Assembly (NCBI RefSeq): GCF_014648355.1
Contig: NZ_BMQY01000007.1
Span: 294,186 to 358,185, forward strand
Direction of reading: 5' to 3'
DNA length: 64,000 bases
Source: Couchioplanes azureus
GTDB taxonomy: Bacteria > Actinomycetota > Actinomycetes > Mycobacteriales > Micromonosporaceae
The position numbers and the translations under genes were made by a program. Under the pieces are notes generated by a model, which saw only the letters and a program-made list of their open reading frames with translations, searched no databases and was not told the DNA's origin. Positions 47,457 to 55,542 of the stretch are shown here, in pieces (the stretch's first letter is position 1; the number at the start of each line of letters is the position of its first letter).

Positions 47457-49570
47457 TGGCGTACGCCGGAGCGCACGACGAACCGTTCGAGCAGGACGAC
47501 CCGGTGCTCAGCCACGCGATGATGATCGCCGCGCTCAACGAGGCCCTCGCCGACTGCGGCTACCCGCCGGTCGTCGAGGAGGCCGAGCCGGTGGCGCTGC
47601 CGGCCGGGGACGCCGCCGACCGGCTCATCGAGGACGCCCGGCACCGGGCCGACGGGATCGTCGCCGCCGCCCTGGAGACCGCGGTGGAGTACACCGACGC
47701 CGCCCTGCACCGGGCCGCCCGGACGGTGCTCACCGCCCGGCGGGCGGTGGACGGCTCCGCCGCGCCGGCACCGGCCGCCGCGGCCGTGCCGGCACCGGTC
47801 GACCCGGCCCCGCTGCTCGCCGCCGCGGACGAGGGCCGCCCCGTCGGCGAGCGGTGGCTCACGGCGGTCGTCGCGGCCGGCGTCTACCTGCCCGTGGACG
47901 AGGCCGCCGCGGTGCAGAGCCTGGACGGGTACGCGGCCCGGCTGCGCGACGCGGCGCGTTCGGTGCCGGCCGACCTCGACGCGGCGTACCGGATCGGCAC
48001 CGAGGTCGTCGCGCTCGGCGTCGGCCGCCCCGAGGCGCTGCCCGCCACGATGAGCATCGTCCTCGACCACCTCGCCGACGGCGCGGTGGTCGACCGGGCG
48101 GCCCGGCAGGTCGCGGGCGGTTTCGCCGCGGGTTTCGCCGCGGCGCTGCAGGCCGGCACCCTCGCCCAGCAGGAGTCCCTGCACCGCGCCACCCAGCGGG
48201 CCGCGCGGGAGTTCCAGGTCGCGCTGCAGACCAGCGAGGCCCGCTACCGCCGGCTCGCCGACTACGACCCCGTCACCGGCCTGGCCAGCAAGAGCCGGCT
48301 GGTGCAGCGCCTGCGGCAGGCGGCGCACGGCGACGACCCCGAGCGCCACGCGGGGCTCTGCCTGGTCGAGCTCGGCGGCCACGCCGCCGTCGGGGAGCAG
48401 TTCGGCGCCCACGCCGGCGACCAGGTGCTCGCCGAGGTGGCCCGCCGGCTGCAGCAGGTGGTGCACCATCCGGACTATCTGACGGCCCGCCACGGCCCGC
48501 ACACCTTCGCGATCCTGGTGCAGGACAGCGGCGGCCTCGCCCACCTCGCCGACCTGGCCGAGCGGGTCGTCGAGGCGCTCGGCGCGCCGGTGCCGCTGCC
48601 CGGCACCGGCCTGACCGTCCCGCTGCGCGCCCGCGTCGGCGTCGTCGACGTGCCCACCGGCGATCTCGACGTCGGCCGGGTCCTGGTGGACGCGGAGATC
48701 GCGCTGCGCCGGGCCCGGACCGGGACGACCGGCTGGGCGGTGCACGACGCCCGCCCCGCCGCCGGTGCGGGCGCCGGCGGGACCAGCGTGACCGGGCTGG
48801 TCACCGGGCCGCCGGCCTACCAGCCGATCGTCGCGCTCGGCTCGGGCCGGGTCGCCGGGCTGCACACCCGGCCCACCTGGCGGCATCCGCACCTCGGCAC
48901 GCTGGACCTCGCGCGGATCGGCCAGCTCACCGGGGACCGGGACACCACCACCCGGCTGGCCGGCAGCCTGCTGCACCAGACGTGCCGGCAGGCGATGCTG
49001 TGGGACGGTGGCGAGAACGGCCCGTTCCTCGGCGTCGACCTGCCGATACACCAGATCGGGTATCCGGAGGTCGCGGAGCTGGTCCAGGAGGCGCTCACGG
49101 TGAGCGGCCTGCCCCCGCACCGCCTGCACCTGCACCTGTCCGGTCTCGACACGGTGCCGGCCGGGGCGCACAGCCACGCGGTGCTGAGCGCGCTCGCCGC
49201 GCTCGGCGTGCGGCTCGTCCTCGACGACTTCGGTACGGGGCACAGCAGCCTCGCCTACCTGCGCGACCTGCCGGTGCACGGGCTGCGTACGCCGGCCGGC
49301 CTGCTGCACACCACGACGGGCGGCGCGGAGGCCGACCGCGCCCTGCTGTCCGGCATGGCCCGGGTCGCGCACGCGCTCGGCCTCACCCTGACGGTGCACG
49401 GCGTCGACGACGACCTGCGGGCGGCCATCCTCACCGGCACCGGCTGCGACGCCGCGCAGGGCCTGCGGTACGGCGCGCCCACGACCCCGCACCAGGTGCC
49501 GGCCCTGCTGCGCCGCGGCGGCAAGCTCGTGCCGCTCCCCGGCCGCTCCAACGGATTGGTGGCCTCGTGA
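47456..49570 (+). CDS. GGDEF-EAL protein with both catalytic motifs lost
   Basis: A 704-residue cytosolic protein, overlapping the sigma-factor stop (TGATG). Residues about 1-265 are Ala-rich helical and novel. The GGDEF domain (LADYDPVTGLASKSRLVQRL, 268-430) has ARHGPHTFAIL in place of ARIGGDEFAIL. The EAL domain (about 445-690) starts YQPIVALGSGRVAGLHTRPTW, so E-A-L is H470-T471-R472. DDFGTGHSSLAYL (590-602) is kept, but the usual LEITE and KIDRSF motifs are degenerate. It cannot make, and probably cannot cleave, c-di-GMP. It may act as a c-di-GMP or protein-binding regulator of the coupled sigma factor. Confidence 0.88.
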   Translation: MAYAGAHDEPFEQDDPVLSHAMMIAALNEALADCGYPPVVEEAEPVALPAGDAADRLIEDARHRADGIVAAALETAVEYTDAALHRAARTVLTARRAVDGSAAPAPAAAAVPAPVDPAPLLAAADEGRPVGERWLTAVVAAGVYLPVDEAAAVQSLDGYAARLRDAARSVPADLDAAYRIGTEVVALGVGRPEALPATMSIVLDHLADGAVVDRAARQVAGGFAAGFAAALQAGTLAQQESLHRATQRAAREFQVALQTSEARYRRLADYDPVTGLASKSRLVQRLRQAAHGDDPERHAGLCLVELGGHAAVGEQFGAHAGDQVLAEVARRLQQVVHHPDYLTARHGPHTFAILVQDSGGLAHLADLAERVVEALGAPVPLPGTGLTVPLRARVGVVDVPTGDLDVGRVLVDAEIALRRARTGTTGWAVHDARPAAGAGAGGTSVTGLVTGPPAYQPIVALGSGRVAGLHTRPTWRHPHLGTLDLARIGQLTGDRDTTTRLAGSLLHQTCRQAMLWDGGENGPFLGVDLPIHQIGYPEVAELVQEALTVSGLPPHRLHLHLSGLDTVPAGAHSHAVLSALAALGVRLVLDDFGTGHSSLAYLRDLPVHGLRTPAGLLHTTTGGAEADRALLSGMARVAHALGLTLTVHGVDDDLRAAILTGTGCDAAQGLRYGAPTTPHQVPALLRRGGKLVPLPGRSNGLVAS

Positions 49571-49589
49571 CCGAGCGGCGGGTGGCCTC

Positions 49590-50405
49590 ATGACAGACCA
49601 CAGTGGAGTAGGCTTCCTCGGCATGGCGAACGCCGACACCGACCCCGCGCACCGGCCCAGCAGCGCCCGCATCTACGACGCCCTGCTCGGCGGCAACCAC
49701 AATTTCGCCGCCGACCGCGAGGCGGCGCAGCACCTGCTCGCCGCGATACCGGGCGCGGGCGAGATGGCCCGGGCCAACCGGGCGTTCCTGCACCGGGCGG
49801 TGCGGTTCCTGCTCGACCGCGGCATCCGCCAGTTCCTCGACATCGGCAGCGGCATCCCGACGGTCGGCAACGTCCACGAGGTCGCCCAGCGCCGCGTCCC
49901 GGGCGCCCGGGTCGTCTACGTGGACATCGACCCGGTGGCCGTGGCCCACAGCAACGACATCCTCAAGGACAATCCGTCGGCGGTGGCGGTCCAGGCCGAC
50001 ATGCGCTTCCCCGAGGCGATCCTCGAGCACCCCGACGTGCGGGCGCTGCTCGACCTCGGCGAGCCGGTCGGCCTGCTGCTGGTCGCCATGCTGCACTTCG
50101 TGCCGGACGACGACGCCTACACCGCGGTCGCCCGGCTGCGGGCCGCGCTGCCTCCCGGGTCCTACATCGTCATCTCGCACGGCGTGCTGGAGACCGTGGC
50201 CGACGCGGCCACCGAGCAGGTCACCGCCCTCTACCGCCGCACCGACGTCTCTGCCGCGCACGGCCGCACCCGCGCCCAGATCCTGCGCTTCTTCGGCGAC
50301 GCGGTCCTCGTGCCGCCCGGACTGGTCTGGGTGCACGAGTGGCCGGACGGCGGCGACGGCGAGCCGCACGGCATGGCGGTCGTCGGCGCGGTCGCCCAGG
50401 TGTGA
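49590..50405 (+). CDS. SAV2177-type (DUF574) SAM-dependent methyltransferase
   Basis: A 271-residue protein. The family signature PSSARIYDALLGGNHNFAADREAA is at the N-terminus, followed by motif I QFLDIGSGIPTVGNVHEVA, VVYVDIDPVAVAHSNDIL, LLLVAMLHFVPDDDAY and PPGSYIVISHG. This family is very frequent in Streptomyces and Micromonosporaceae and its substrates are unknown. ATG 49590 lies 19 nt after the GGDEF-EAL stop, so co-transcription is likely. The junction contains a small direct repeat (GGTGGCCTC[G/A]TGAC, twice), perhaps from a local duplication. Confidence 0.92.
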   Translation: MTDHSGVGFLGMANADTDPAHRPSSARIYDALLGGNHNFAADREAAQHLLAAIPGAGEMARANRAFLHRAVRFLLDRGIRQFLDIGSGIPTVGNVHEVAQRRVPGARVVYVDIDPVAVAHSNDILKDNPSAVAVQADMRFPEAILEHPDVRALLDLGEPVGLLLVAMLHFVPDDDAYTAVARLRAALPPGSYIVISHGVLETVADAATEQVTALYRRTDVSAAHGRTRAQILRFFGDAVLVPPGLVWVHEWPDGGDGEPHGMAVVGAVAQV

Positions 50406-50495
50406 CCGCCCGGGCCACGACGACGCGCGGCCCGCGGTCGACCGGCGCGGTGTCCACGCCGGAAATTCACTTCCGCCTCCTGGCAGAGTGGTGGG

Positions 50496-51935
50496 GTGAA
50501 TCTCGATGAGGGCGCCGGCCTGCTGCACCGGCTCACGTCGTACGTGCCGGACCGCGAGTGGGACGTCCCGGTGGACGATCCGCGGGTGCGCCACGACCTG
50601 ATCCCGAACGACCGCGCCACGCTGCCGCCGCCGATGAAGGCGTACCCGGACGGGCTCGAGGTGCTGGAGCTGCCCCGCGAGCTGCCCGATCCTCAGGTGA
50701 GCGCCACGGCGGTGCTCGCCGGGGTGGCCGCCCCGGCCCGGCCGCTGGACGCCGCGCAGCTGGGCCGCGTGCTCTTCCTCGGTGCCGGCGTCGTGCGCAC
50801 CGGCGAGCGCGACGGCCGCCGGACGCTCTACCGGGCCTCCGGCTCGGCCGGCGCCCGGTTCCCGCTGGAGGTCTACGTGAGCGCCCGCGGCGTGACCGGG
50901 GTCCCGGACGCGGTGTACTGGTACGACGCCGAGCGGCACGCCCTCGTGCGGATCGCGTCCGCCGCCGCCGGCACGGTGACCACCCTGATCGTGACGGGGG
51001 TGCCCTGGCGCACGGGCTGGCGCTACGCCGAGCGCGGCTGGCGGCATCTGTACTGGGATGCCGGGACGCTGCTGGCCCAGCTGGAGGCCGCGGCCGGCAG
51101 TGCCGGTCTCGCGCCGCGGCTGCGTTCGCTGTTCCCGGACGCGACGGTGCGCAGGTTGGTGGGCGCGGACGGTGTGCACGAGTACCCGCTGGCGCTGCTC
51201 TCGCTCGGCGACGGCGAGCCGGCGATCGGACCGGCCGGCCCGGCGGTCCCGGGCGAGCTGCCCCGGGTGGAGCTGCCGCTCTGCACGCAGGCGCAGCGCA
51301 GCGGCGAGCGCGACGTCCTGGGCGGGCCCTGGCCGGAGGCCGCGGCGCTGCCCGACGTGCCGCCGTCCGCCTCGCTCGACGAGGTCGTCCGCCGCCGGGG
51401 CTCACAGCGGCGGATGGACCGCTCCCGGACGCTGCCGCCCGAGCTGCTGCGGTGGCCCCTGGCCGCGGCGCTGCGCGGGGTACGGGTGCCGCACTGGGTG
51501 GCCGTGCACGGCGTGGACGGCGTGACTCCGGGGCTGTACCGGTGGCCGGACCTGCAGCGGCCGACGCGGGCCGCGGCGCTGCGCGGCGAGCTGCTGCGGG
51601 TCTGCCTGGACCAGGGACTGGCCGCCGACGCGGCGTACGTGGTGATCGCGGCCACGCCGCTCGCCGGGCTCGACGACCGGGGCTACCGCGACGCCCAGCT
51701 GGCGGCGGGCCTGGTGGAGGGAAGGCTGCACCTGGCCGCGTACGCCCTGGGCGCCAGTGCCTCCGGCATGACCTTCCTCGACTCGGACGTGCCGGACCTG
51801 CTGGGCGAACCGGACGACCTGGCGGCGCTGCTGTTCACGTGCGTGGGGGTTGCGGAATACCGCGCCCGGCCCGGCGGTGGACCGGGCGCCCCGGTTCCCA
51901 TCCGCCCGGTCACGCCGCGCCTGGGCGAGTCCTGA
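50496..51935 (+). CDS. SagB-type nitroreductase-like oxidoreductase, double-domain
   Basis: A 479-residue protein from GTG 50496. Two nitroreductase-like halves are seen. The first (about 70-260) has LGRVLFLGAGVVRTGERDGRRTLYRASGSAGARFPLEVYVSA, VYWYDAERHALVRI and GWRYAERGWRHLYWDAGTLLAQLEAAA. The second (about 300-460) has RRRGSQRRMDRSRTLPPELL, TPGLYRW, YVVIAATPLAGLDDRGYRDAQLAAGLVEGRLHLAAYALGASASGMTFLD. This is the SagB/ThcOx layout, FMN-dependent dehydrogenases that oxidise azolines in RiPPs. No YcaO or precursor gene is nearby, so it may act on something else. Confidence 0.83.
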   Translation: MNLDEGAGLLHRLTSYVPDREWDVPVDDPRVRHDLIPNDRATLPPPMKAYPDGLEVLELPRELPDPQVSATAVLAGVAAPARPLDAAQLGRVLFLGAGVVRTGERDGRRTLYRASGSAGARFPLEVYVSARGVTGVPDAVYWYDAERHALVRIASAAAGTVTTLIVTGVPWRTGWRYAERGWRHLYWDAGTLLAQLEAAAGSAGLAPRLRSLFPDATVRRLVGADGVHEYPLALLSLGDGEPAIGPAGPAVPGELPRVELPLCTQAQRSGERDVLGGPWPEAAALPDVPPSASLDEVVRRRGSQRRMDRSRTLPPELLRWPLAAALRGVRVPHWVAVHGVDGVTPGLYRWPDLQRPTRAAALRGELLRVCLDQGLAADAAYVVIAATPLAGLDDRGYRDAQLAAGLVEGRLHLAAYALGASASGMTFLDSDVPDLLGEPDDLAALLFTCVGVAEYRARPGGGPGAPVPIRPVTPRLGES

Positions 51936-52055
51936 CGCCACGGGCTTCGCGGGGACGCCGGTTCACGAACACCTCGGCCGCCTTTAAGGCTCCCTTATGA
52001 CTGGCCGGGCTACGGTCCTGCCAGTCGTTGTCCCGGCGAGCCGATCGAGGTCTTC

Positions 52056-52490
52056 ATGGTGCCAGTCATGGTCGCGGAGAGGGACGCCACCGAGCGTCGG
52101 CAGCAGGCACGGTCGATCGACCTCCTGGTCGGGCGGAAGCTGGAGTATCTGCGGCTCGGTGACGCCCTCGTGCTGAGCTTCAGCGGCGGCGGCCAGGTGT
52201 GGATCGAGACCGCCGCCCAGCTCCACGGGGCGGGCGGCCGGGTGGACGTCGAGCCGGGTGAGCAGCGCTGCGACGTGCTCGCGACGCTGCTCGGCGACGT
52301 GGTCCGGGCGGCGCGCGCGAGCGACGCCGGCGAGCTTCGGCTCACCTTCGCCAGCGGGTCGTGGCTGTCGGTCCCGGCCGACGACGACGTCGAGTCCTGG
52401 GCCGTCACCGGGCCCGCCGGCGTCCTGATGGTGTGCCTGGCCCGCGGCGAGCTGGCCGTCTGGGGCGACGCGACGCGTCGCCTCGCCTGA
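52056..52490 (+). CDS. Hypothetical protein, DUF6188-like
   Basis: A 144-residue soluble protein. IDLLVGRKLEYLRLGDALVLSFSGGGQVWIETAAQL, then LRLTFASGSWLSVPADDDVESWAVTGPAGVLMVCLARGELAVW gives a beta-rich pattern I associate with DUF6188, a small actinobacterial family of unknown role. ATG 52056 has GAGG 5 nt upstream; ATG 52068 is an alternative. Upstream, GACTGGC (51999-52005) and GCCAGTC (52020-52026) form an inverted repeat, and TTATGA nearby may be part of the promoter. Confidence 0.6.
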   Translation: MVPVMVAERDATERRQQARSIDLLVGRKLEYLRLGDALVLSFSGGGQVWIETAAQLHGAGGRVDVEPGEQRCDVLATLLGDVVRAARASDAGELRLTFASGSWLSVPADDDVESWAVTGPAGVLMVCLARGELAVWGDATRRLA

Positions 52491-52644
52491 CGGCACGGCG
52501 CCCGCGGCGGCCGGGCCCGCCGCCGGATTGGACGGATGGCGACAATTCCCGCCCTTCCCACCCAGCTCCGATCATGTTCCGGGTTCTGGGAGGCTGCCAC
52601 CGGATGTTTCCGACACCTGTGTGGAAGGCATGGGAGGCACCACC

Positions 52645-53082
52645 ATGAACCGACCGGCGAAGAGCCGCCGGGTGCTGGCGTGGTCGACGGCCGTCCTGAC
52701 CGTCGCCGCCGGCGCCCTGACCGGCAGCGTGGCTCCGGCGTCCGCGCGGCTGGACGCCACGCTGATCTCGCACCACTCCTTCGGCACGATCGCCCGGGGC
52801 GGCACCGTGTGCGTCGGCCCGCTGTCACCGACCGCCGACCCCACCGGCGGCACGCCCGGGGTCCAGATCTCCGGCTTCACCAACGGCTCGTCGAACCTCA
52901 CCTGGCAGGTGTTCTCGGGTTCGTCGCAGAGCGCTCCGACCCGCGTCTTCCAGACGAGCGCCCGTTTCGTGGACCACACGGTCCCGCCCGAGGGCAATCT
53001 GCTGTACCACGCGTGCGTCGTGAAGAGCTCCGGCAGCACGCAGGACTACGACCTGACGCTCAACTCGTTCCCCGTCGAGTGA
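52645..53082 (+). CDS. Small secreted protein of unknown function
   Basis: A 145-residue protein; ATG 52645 follows GGGAGG by 7 nt. The signal is MNRPAKSRRVLAWSTAVLTV...ASA. The mature ~110 residues contain HHSFGTIARGGTVCVGPLSPTAD, GFTNGSSNLTWQVFSGSSQS, and a second Cys in YHACVVKSSG, so one disulfide is likely. Beta-strand-rich. No family recognised. Confidence 0.7.
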   Translation: MNRPAKSRRVLAWSTAVLTVAAGALTGSVAPASARLDATLISHHSFGTIARGGTVCVGPLSPTADPTGGTPGVQISGFTNGSSNLTWQVFSGSSQSAPTRVFQTSARFVDHTVPPEGNLLYHACVVKSSGSTQDYDLTLNSFPVE

Positions 53083-53462
53083 CGCCGGCCGGGGGAGCCG
53101 ACGTGCCGGGCTCCCTCGGCGATGCCGGCGATCGCCGCCGGGACGATCCCAGGCGCTGACCCGGTGTAGTCGTCGCGGCGGTCCTCGCCGATGCCGGACG
53201 CGTCCAGGGTGGCCTCGTCGGCCGGCACGGCCTGCACGATCACGTCGCCGATCACCCGGCCGCACGGCCGTGTCCCGCCGCCCGGGATCGGCGGGGACGT
53301 CACCGAACGTGTCGAGTCCGAACTCCACAGAGGTCATGGATGCGGAGAGTGTGATCAACGGCACTCCGTGTTTAGACATCCATGATCATCAGGCTCACCT
53401 CATCCTTACGCGGCGACCGGCATTCTCTCCGCGAACCGCTGACGAGGGGGAGGAATCCGACA
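53083..53462. other. Gene-poor region holding a pseudogene
   Basis: Besides the decayed monooxygenase fragment (53097-53337, minus strand) I see only a lower-GC part near 53340-53400 (GATCAACGG, CATGATCATCAGG), probably the promoter of the following secreted protein gene. Confidence 0.5.
53097..53337 (-). pseudogene. Remnant of an LLM-class flavin-dependent monooxygenase
   Basis: From ATG 53337 the minus strand reads MTSVEFGLDTFGDV, the usual LLM start. After a shift of frame near 53285 it continues GRVIGDVIVQAVPADEATLDASGIGEDRRDDYTGSAPGIVPAAIAGIAEGARH. This corresponds to the N-terminal ~85 residues of luciferase-like oxidoreductases (family pattern: GVGEHHRPDFAVSAPEVVLAAIA). The remaining ~250 residues are missing and GEHH reads GEDR. 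It is a decayed, truncated copy with no start-to-stop frame. Confidence 0.65.
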
Positions 53463-54191
53463 GTGGGGCGTTATCGACAATGGACCTGGGGAGCGGGCAT
53501 CGCGACGGTGACCGCGGTGACCGCCTTCGGGGTGGCCGCGTGGCAGGCGAACGCCGCGCCGGCGCCCACGCCGCCGACCGTGGCGGGGGAGCAGCCCGCA
53601 GTGACCGACCCGAACCCGGGCCCGGTGCCCGCGACGGGCATCGGCAGTGACGCGCTGACCGCCGGGGAGGTGGACAAGGCCCGCAAGGTGGCGGTGACGC
53701 CCCAGCTGGCCGCGGCCGCCGAGGACGTGACCGGTGCCAAGGGGCCCGAGTACCTCTCGGCGACCATCGTCGCCGAGGGCACCGCACGCCGGGCCGAGCT
53801 GTACTACTACGACTACAAGGCCGAGAAGGTGATCAAGCAGGTCGTCGACCTGGCCAGCGGCAAGCTGGCCGGCTCCTACTCGGCCGCCGGCGTGCAGCCG
53901 CCGGCCTCGAAGCGCGAGGCCGCCACCGGCCTGGACCTGCTGCTGGCGAACCCGCTCGCGGCCGACCTGAAGAGCGCCTACCAGAAGGCCACCGGCAAGC
54001 AGTTCGCGGGCAAGGACGACGTCACCGTCACCGCGCACGTCTACAAGGCGAAGCCCGCCGACTCCCGCAACAAGCAGTGCGGCCAGAACCGGTGCCTGCA
54101 GCTCGTCGTGGAGACCAAGGACGGGCTCTTCATCGACGTGAACCACCTCATCATCGATCTCTCCGGGCGCACGGTCGCCCGCCTGGCGTAG
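53463..54191 (+). CDS. Secreted protein upstream of the copper amine oxidase
   Basis: A 242-residue protein from GTG 53463, after GGGGGAGGA. The signal MGRYRQWTWGAGIATVTAVTAFGVAAWQANA is followed by a Pro/Thr linker (about 33-60). The mature domain has LTAGEVDKARKVAVTPQLAAAAEDVTG, LSATIVAEGTARRAELYYYDYKAEKVIKQVVDLASGKL and LFIDVNHLIIDLSGRTVARL. This resembles the small N2/N3-type beta-alpha domains of copper amine oxidases ('cystatin-like'). Its gene ends 17 nt before the oxidase gene, so it may be the split-off N-terminal part or a chaperone. Function inferred. Confidence 0.7.
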   Translation: MGRYRQWTWGAGIATVTAVTAFGVAAWQANAAPAPTPPTVAGEQPAVTDPNPGPVPATGIGSDALTAGEVDKARKVAVTPQLAAAAEDVTGAKGPEYLSATIVAEGTARRAELYYYDYKAEKVIKQVVDLASGKLAGSYSAAGVQPPASKREAATGLDLLLANPLAADLKSAYQKATGKQFAGKDDVTVTAHVYKAKPADSRNKQCGQNRCLQLVVETKDGLFIDVNHLIIDLSGRTVARLA

Positions 54192-54208
54192 ACGGGGAAC
54201 CGGTCAGC

Positions 54209-55480
54209 ATGATGTTCCGAACGACAGCCGGCGCCGCCGCGCTGGTGACCATCGCCTCGCTGGGCCTCGCGGCGACGCCCGCGGCCGCGAAGGCGCCCCC
54301 GCCGCCCGCGCCGTGCGCGGCGTCCTCGATGGTCAAGGAGACCCTGCCGAACGGCACCACCTGGCAGCTCTGCTGGCGGATCGAGGCGCAGGCCGGGCTG
54401 GTCCTGGAGAAGGCCTTCGTCTCCTCCAAGCGCTACCCGCAGCCGGTGCAGGTGCTCGACTCGATCCGGCTCGCGCAGCTCAACGTGCCGTACGACTCGG
54501 GCGAGACCGAGTACAACGACATCACCGAGTACGGGTTCGGCGGCGGATACCTGCGGACCCTCGCCGGCGACGACTGCAAGGGCGGCTCGGCCCGCGAGGG
54601 CTTCGACGGCGGCGCCGAACCGCAGCGGCGCAAGGTGCTGTGCGTCAGCGCGGAGGCCAGCGGTCTGGCCTACCGGCTGAACGACTACGAGAACGGTCAG
54701 GAGAAGACGTACTCGAAGCAGGGCCACGACCTGGTGCTGCGCACGGTCGCCAAGGTCGGCTGGTACGAGTACATGACCGAGTACCGCCTGCACGACGACG
54801 GCCAGATCTCGGCCCGCCTGGGCGCCACCGGCGACCTGTCGCCCAGCGACTACGTCAACGCCGACCAGGGGTGGCCGATCGGCAAGGGCGCCCGTGACTT
54901 CTCGGCGATGCACTACCACAGCGCCTTCTGGCGGGTGGACATGAACATCGACGGCAAGGGCGGCGAGAAGGTCGAGCAGTACGACACCAAGCTCGACGGC
55001 CGGGGCTCGAGGACGGCGAAACTGAAGACCACGAAGACGGCGATCGCCAAGGAGGGCAGCTTCAGCAAGGTGAACCGTCGCTGGTGGCGGCTGGTCAGCC
55101 CGACCAGCAAGAACAAGGACGGCCACGCGCGCTCGTACGAGCTGGTGACCGGCGCCGACGACCGGTACGAGGCGCACCCCGAGACCACGCCCGACGTCAC
55201 GTTCACCGAGAACAACGCCTGCGAGAAGTACGCCACCGGCAACAACGACCCGCAGTGCGCCACCAAGAAGACCATTCTGGACTTCGCCCGGGACAAGCAG
55301 AACCTCAAGGACCCCGTGATGTGGGTGCGGGTGGGCTTCCACCACGTCCCCCGGGACGAGGACCAGAGCCCGATGCCGCTGCACTGGCAGGGCTTCGACC
55401 TGGTCCCGCGGGACTTCACCGAGATGAACCCGCTCACCCCGGACGCCCGCGGCACCGTCAACGGGCAGAACCCCAACTGA
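54209..55480 (+). CDS. Secreted copper amine oxidase, catalytic domain only
   Basis: A 423-residue protein. Signal MMFRTTAGAAALVTIASLGL...AKA, then Pro-rich linker. The rest aligns with the C-terminal catalytic domain of copper amine oxidases. The base Asp lies in YNDITEYGFGGG (Asp104), the cofactor Tyr in AKVGWYEYMTEYRLHDDGQI (Tyr186), copper ligands His235 and His237 in MHYHSAFWRVDMNIDG, and the third His in GFHHVPRDEDQSPMPLHWQGFDLVPRDF (378/379). Spacings Asp-Tyr 82 and Tyr-His 49 match known enzymes. Oddly the Asn of the TPQ motif NY[DE] is Trp here. N2/N3 domains are absent, although a partner gene lies just upstream. It would oxidise primary amines outside the cell if the cofactor forms. 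Confidence 0.83.
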   Translation: MMFRTTAGAAALVTIASLGLAATPAAAKAPPPPAPCAASSMVKETLPNGTTWQLCWRIEAQAGLVLEKAFVSSKRYPQPVQVLDSIRLAQLNVPYDSGETEYNDITEYGFGGGYLRTLAGDDCKGGSAREGFDGGAEPQRRKVLCVSAEASGLAYRLNDYENGQEKTYSKQGHDLVLRTVAKVGWYEYMTEYRLHDDGQISARLGATGDLSPSDYVNADQGWPIGKGARDFSAMHYHSAFWRVDMNIDGKGGEKVEQYDTKLDGRGSRTAKLKTTKTAIAKEGSFSKVNRRWWRLVSPTSKNKDGHARSYELVTGADDRYEAHPETTPDVTFTENNACEKYATGNNDPQCATKKTILDFARDKQNLKDPVMWVRVGFHHVPRDEDQSPMPLHWQGFDLVPRDFTEMNPLTPDARGTVNGQNPN

Positions 55481-55485
55481 TCACC

Positions 55486-55520
55486 CGGCCCGGCCCGGTC
55501 ACCGCGACCGGGCCGGGCCG
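55486..55520. terminator. 15-bp perfect hairpin between oxidase and DUF305 genes
   Basis: A GC-rich stem (55486-55500 with 55506-55520) and a 5-nt loop, starting 5 nt after the oxidase stop and ending 22 nt before the DUF305 GTG. It could terminate, attenuate, or protect the upstream message. Confidence 0.65.
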
Positions 55521-55542
55521 TACCCCGCAGGAGGAAACCCGC

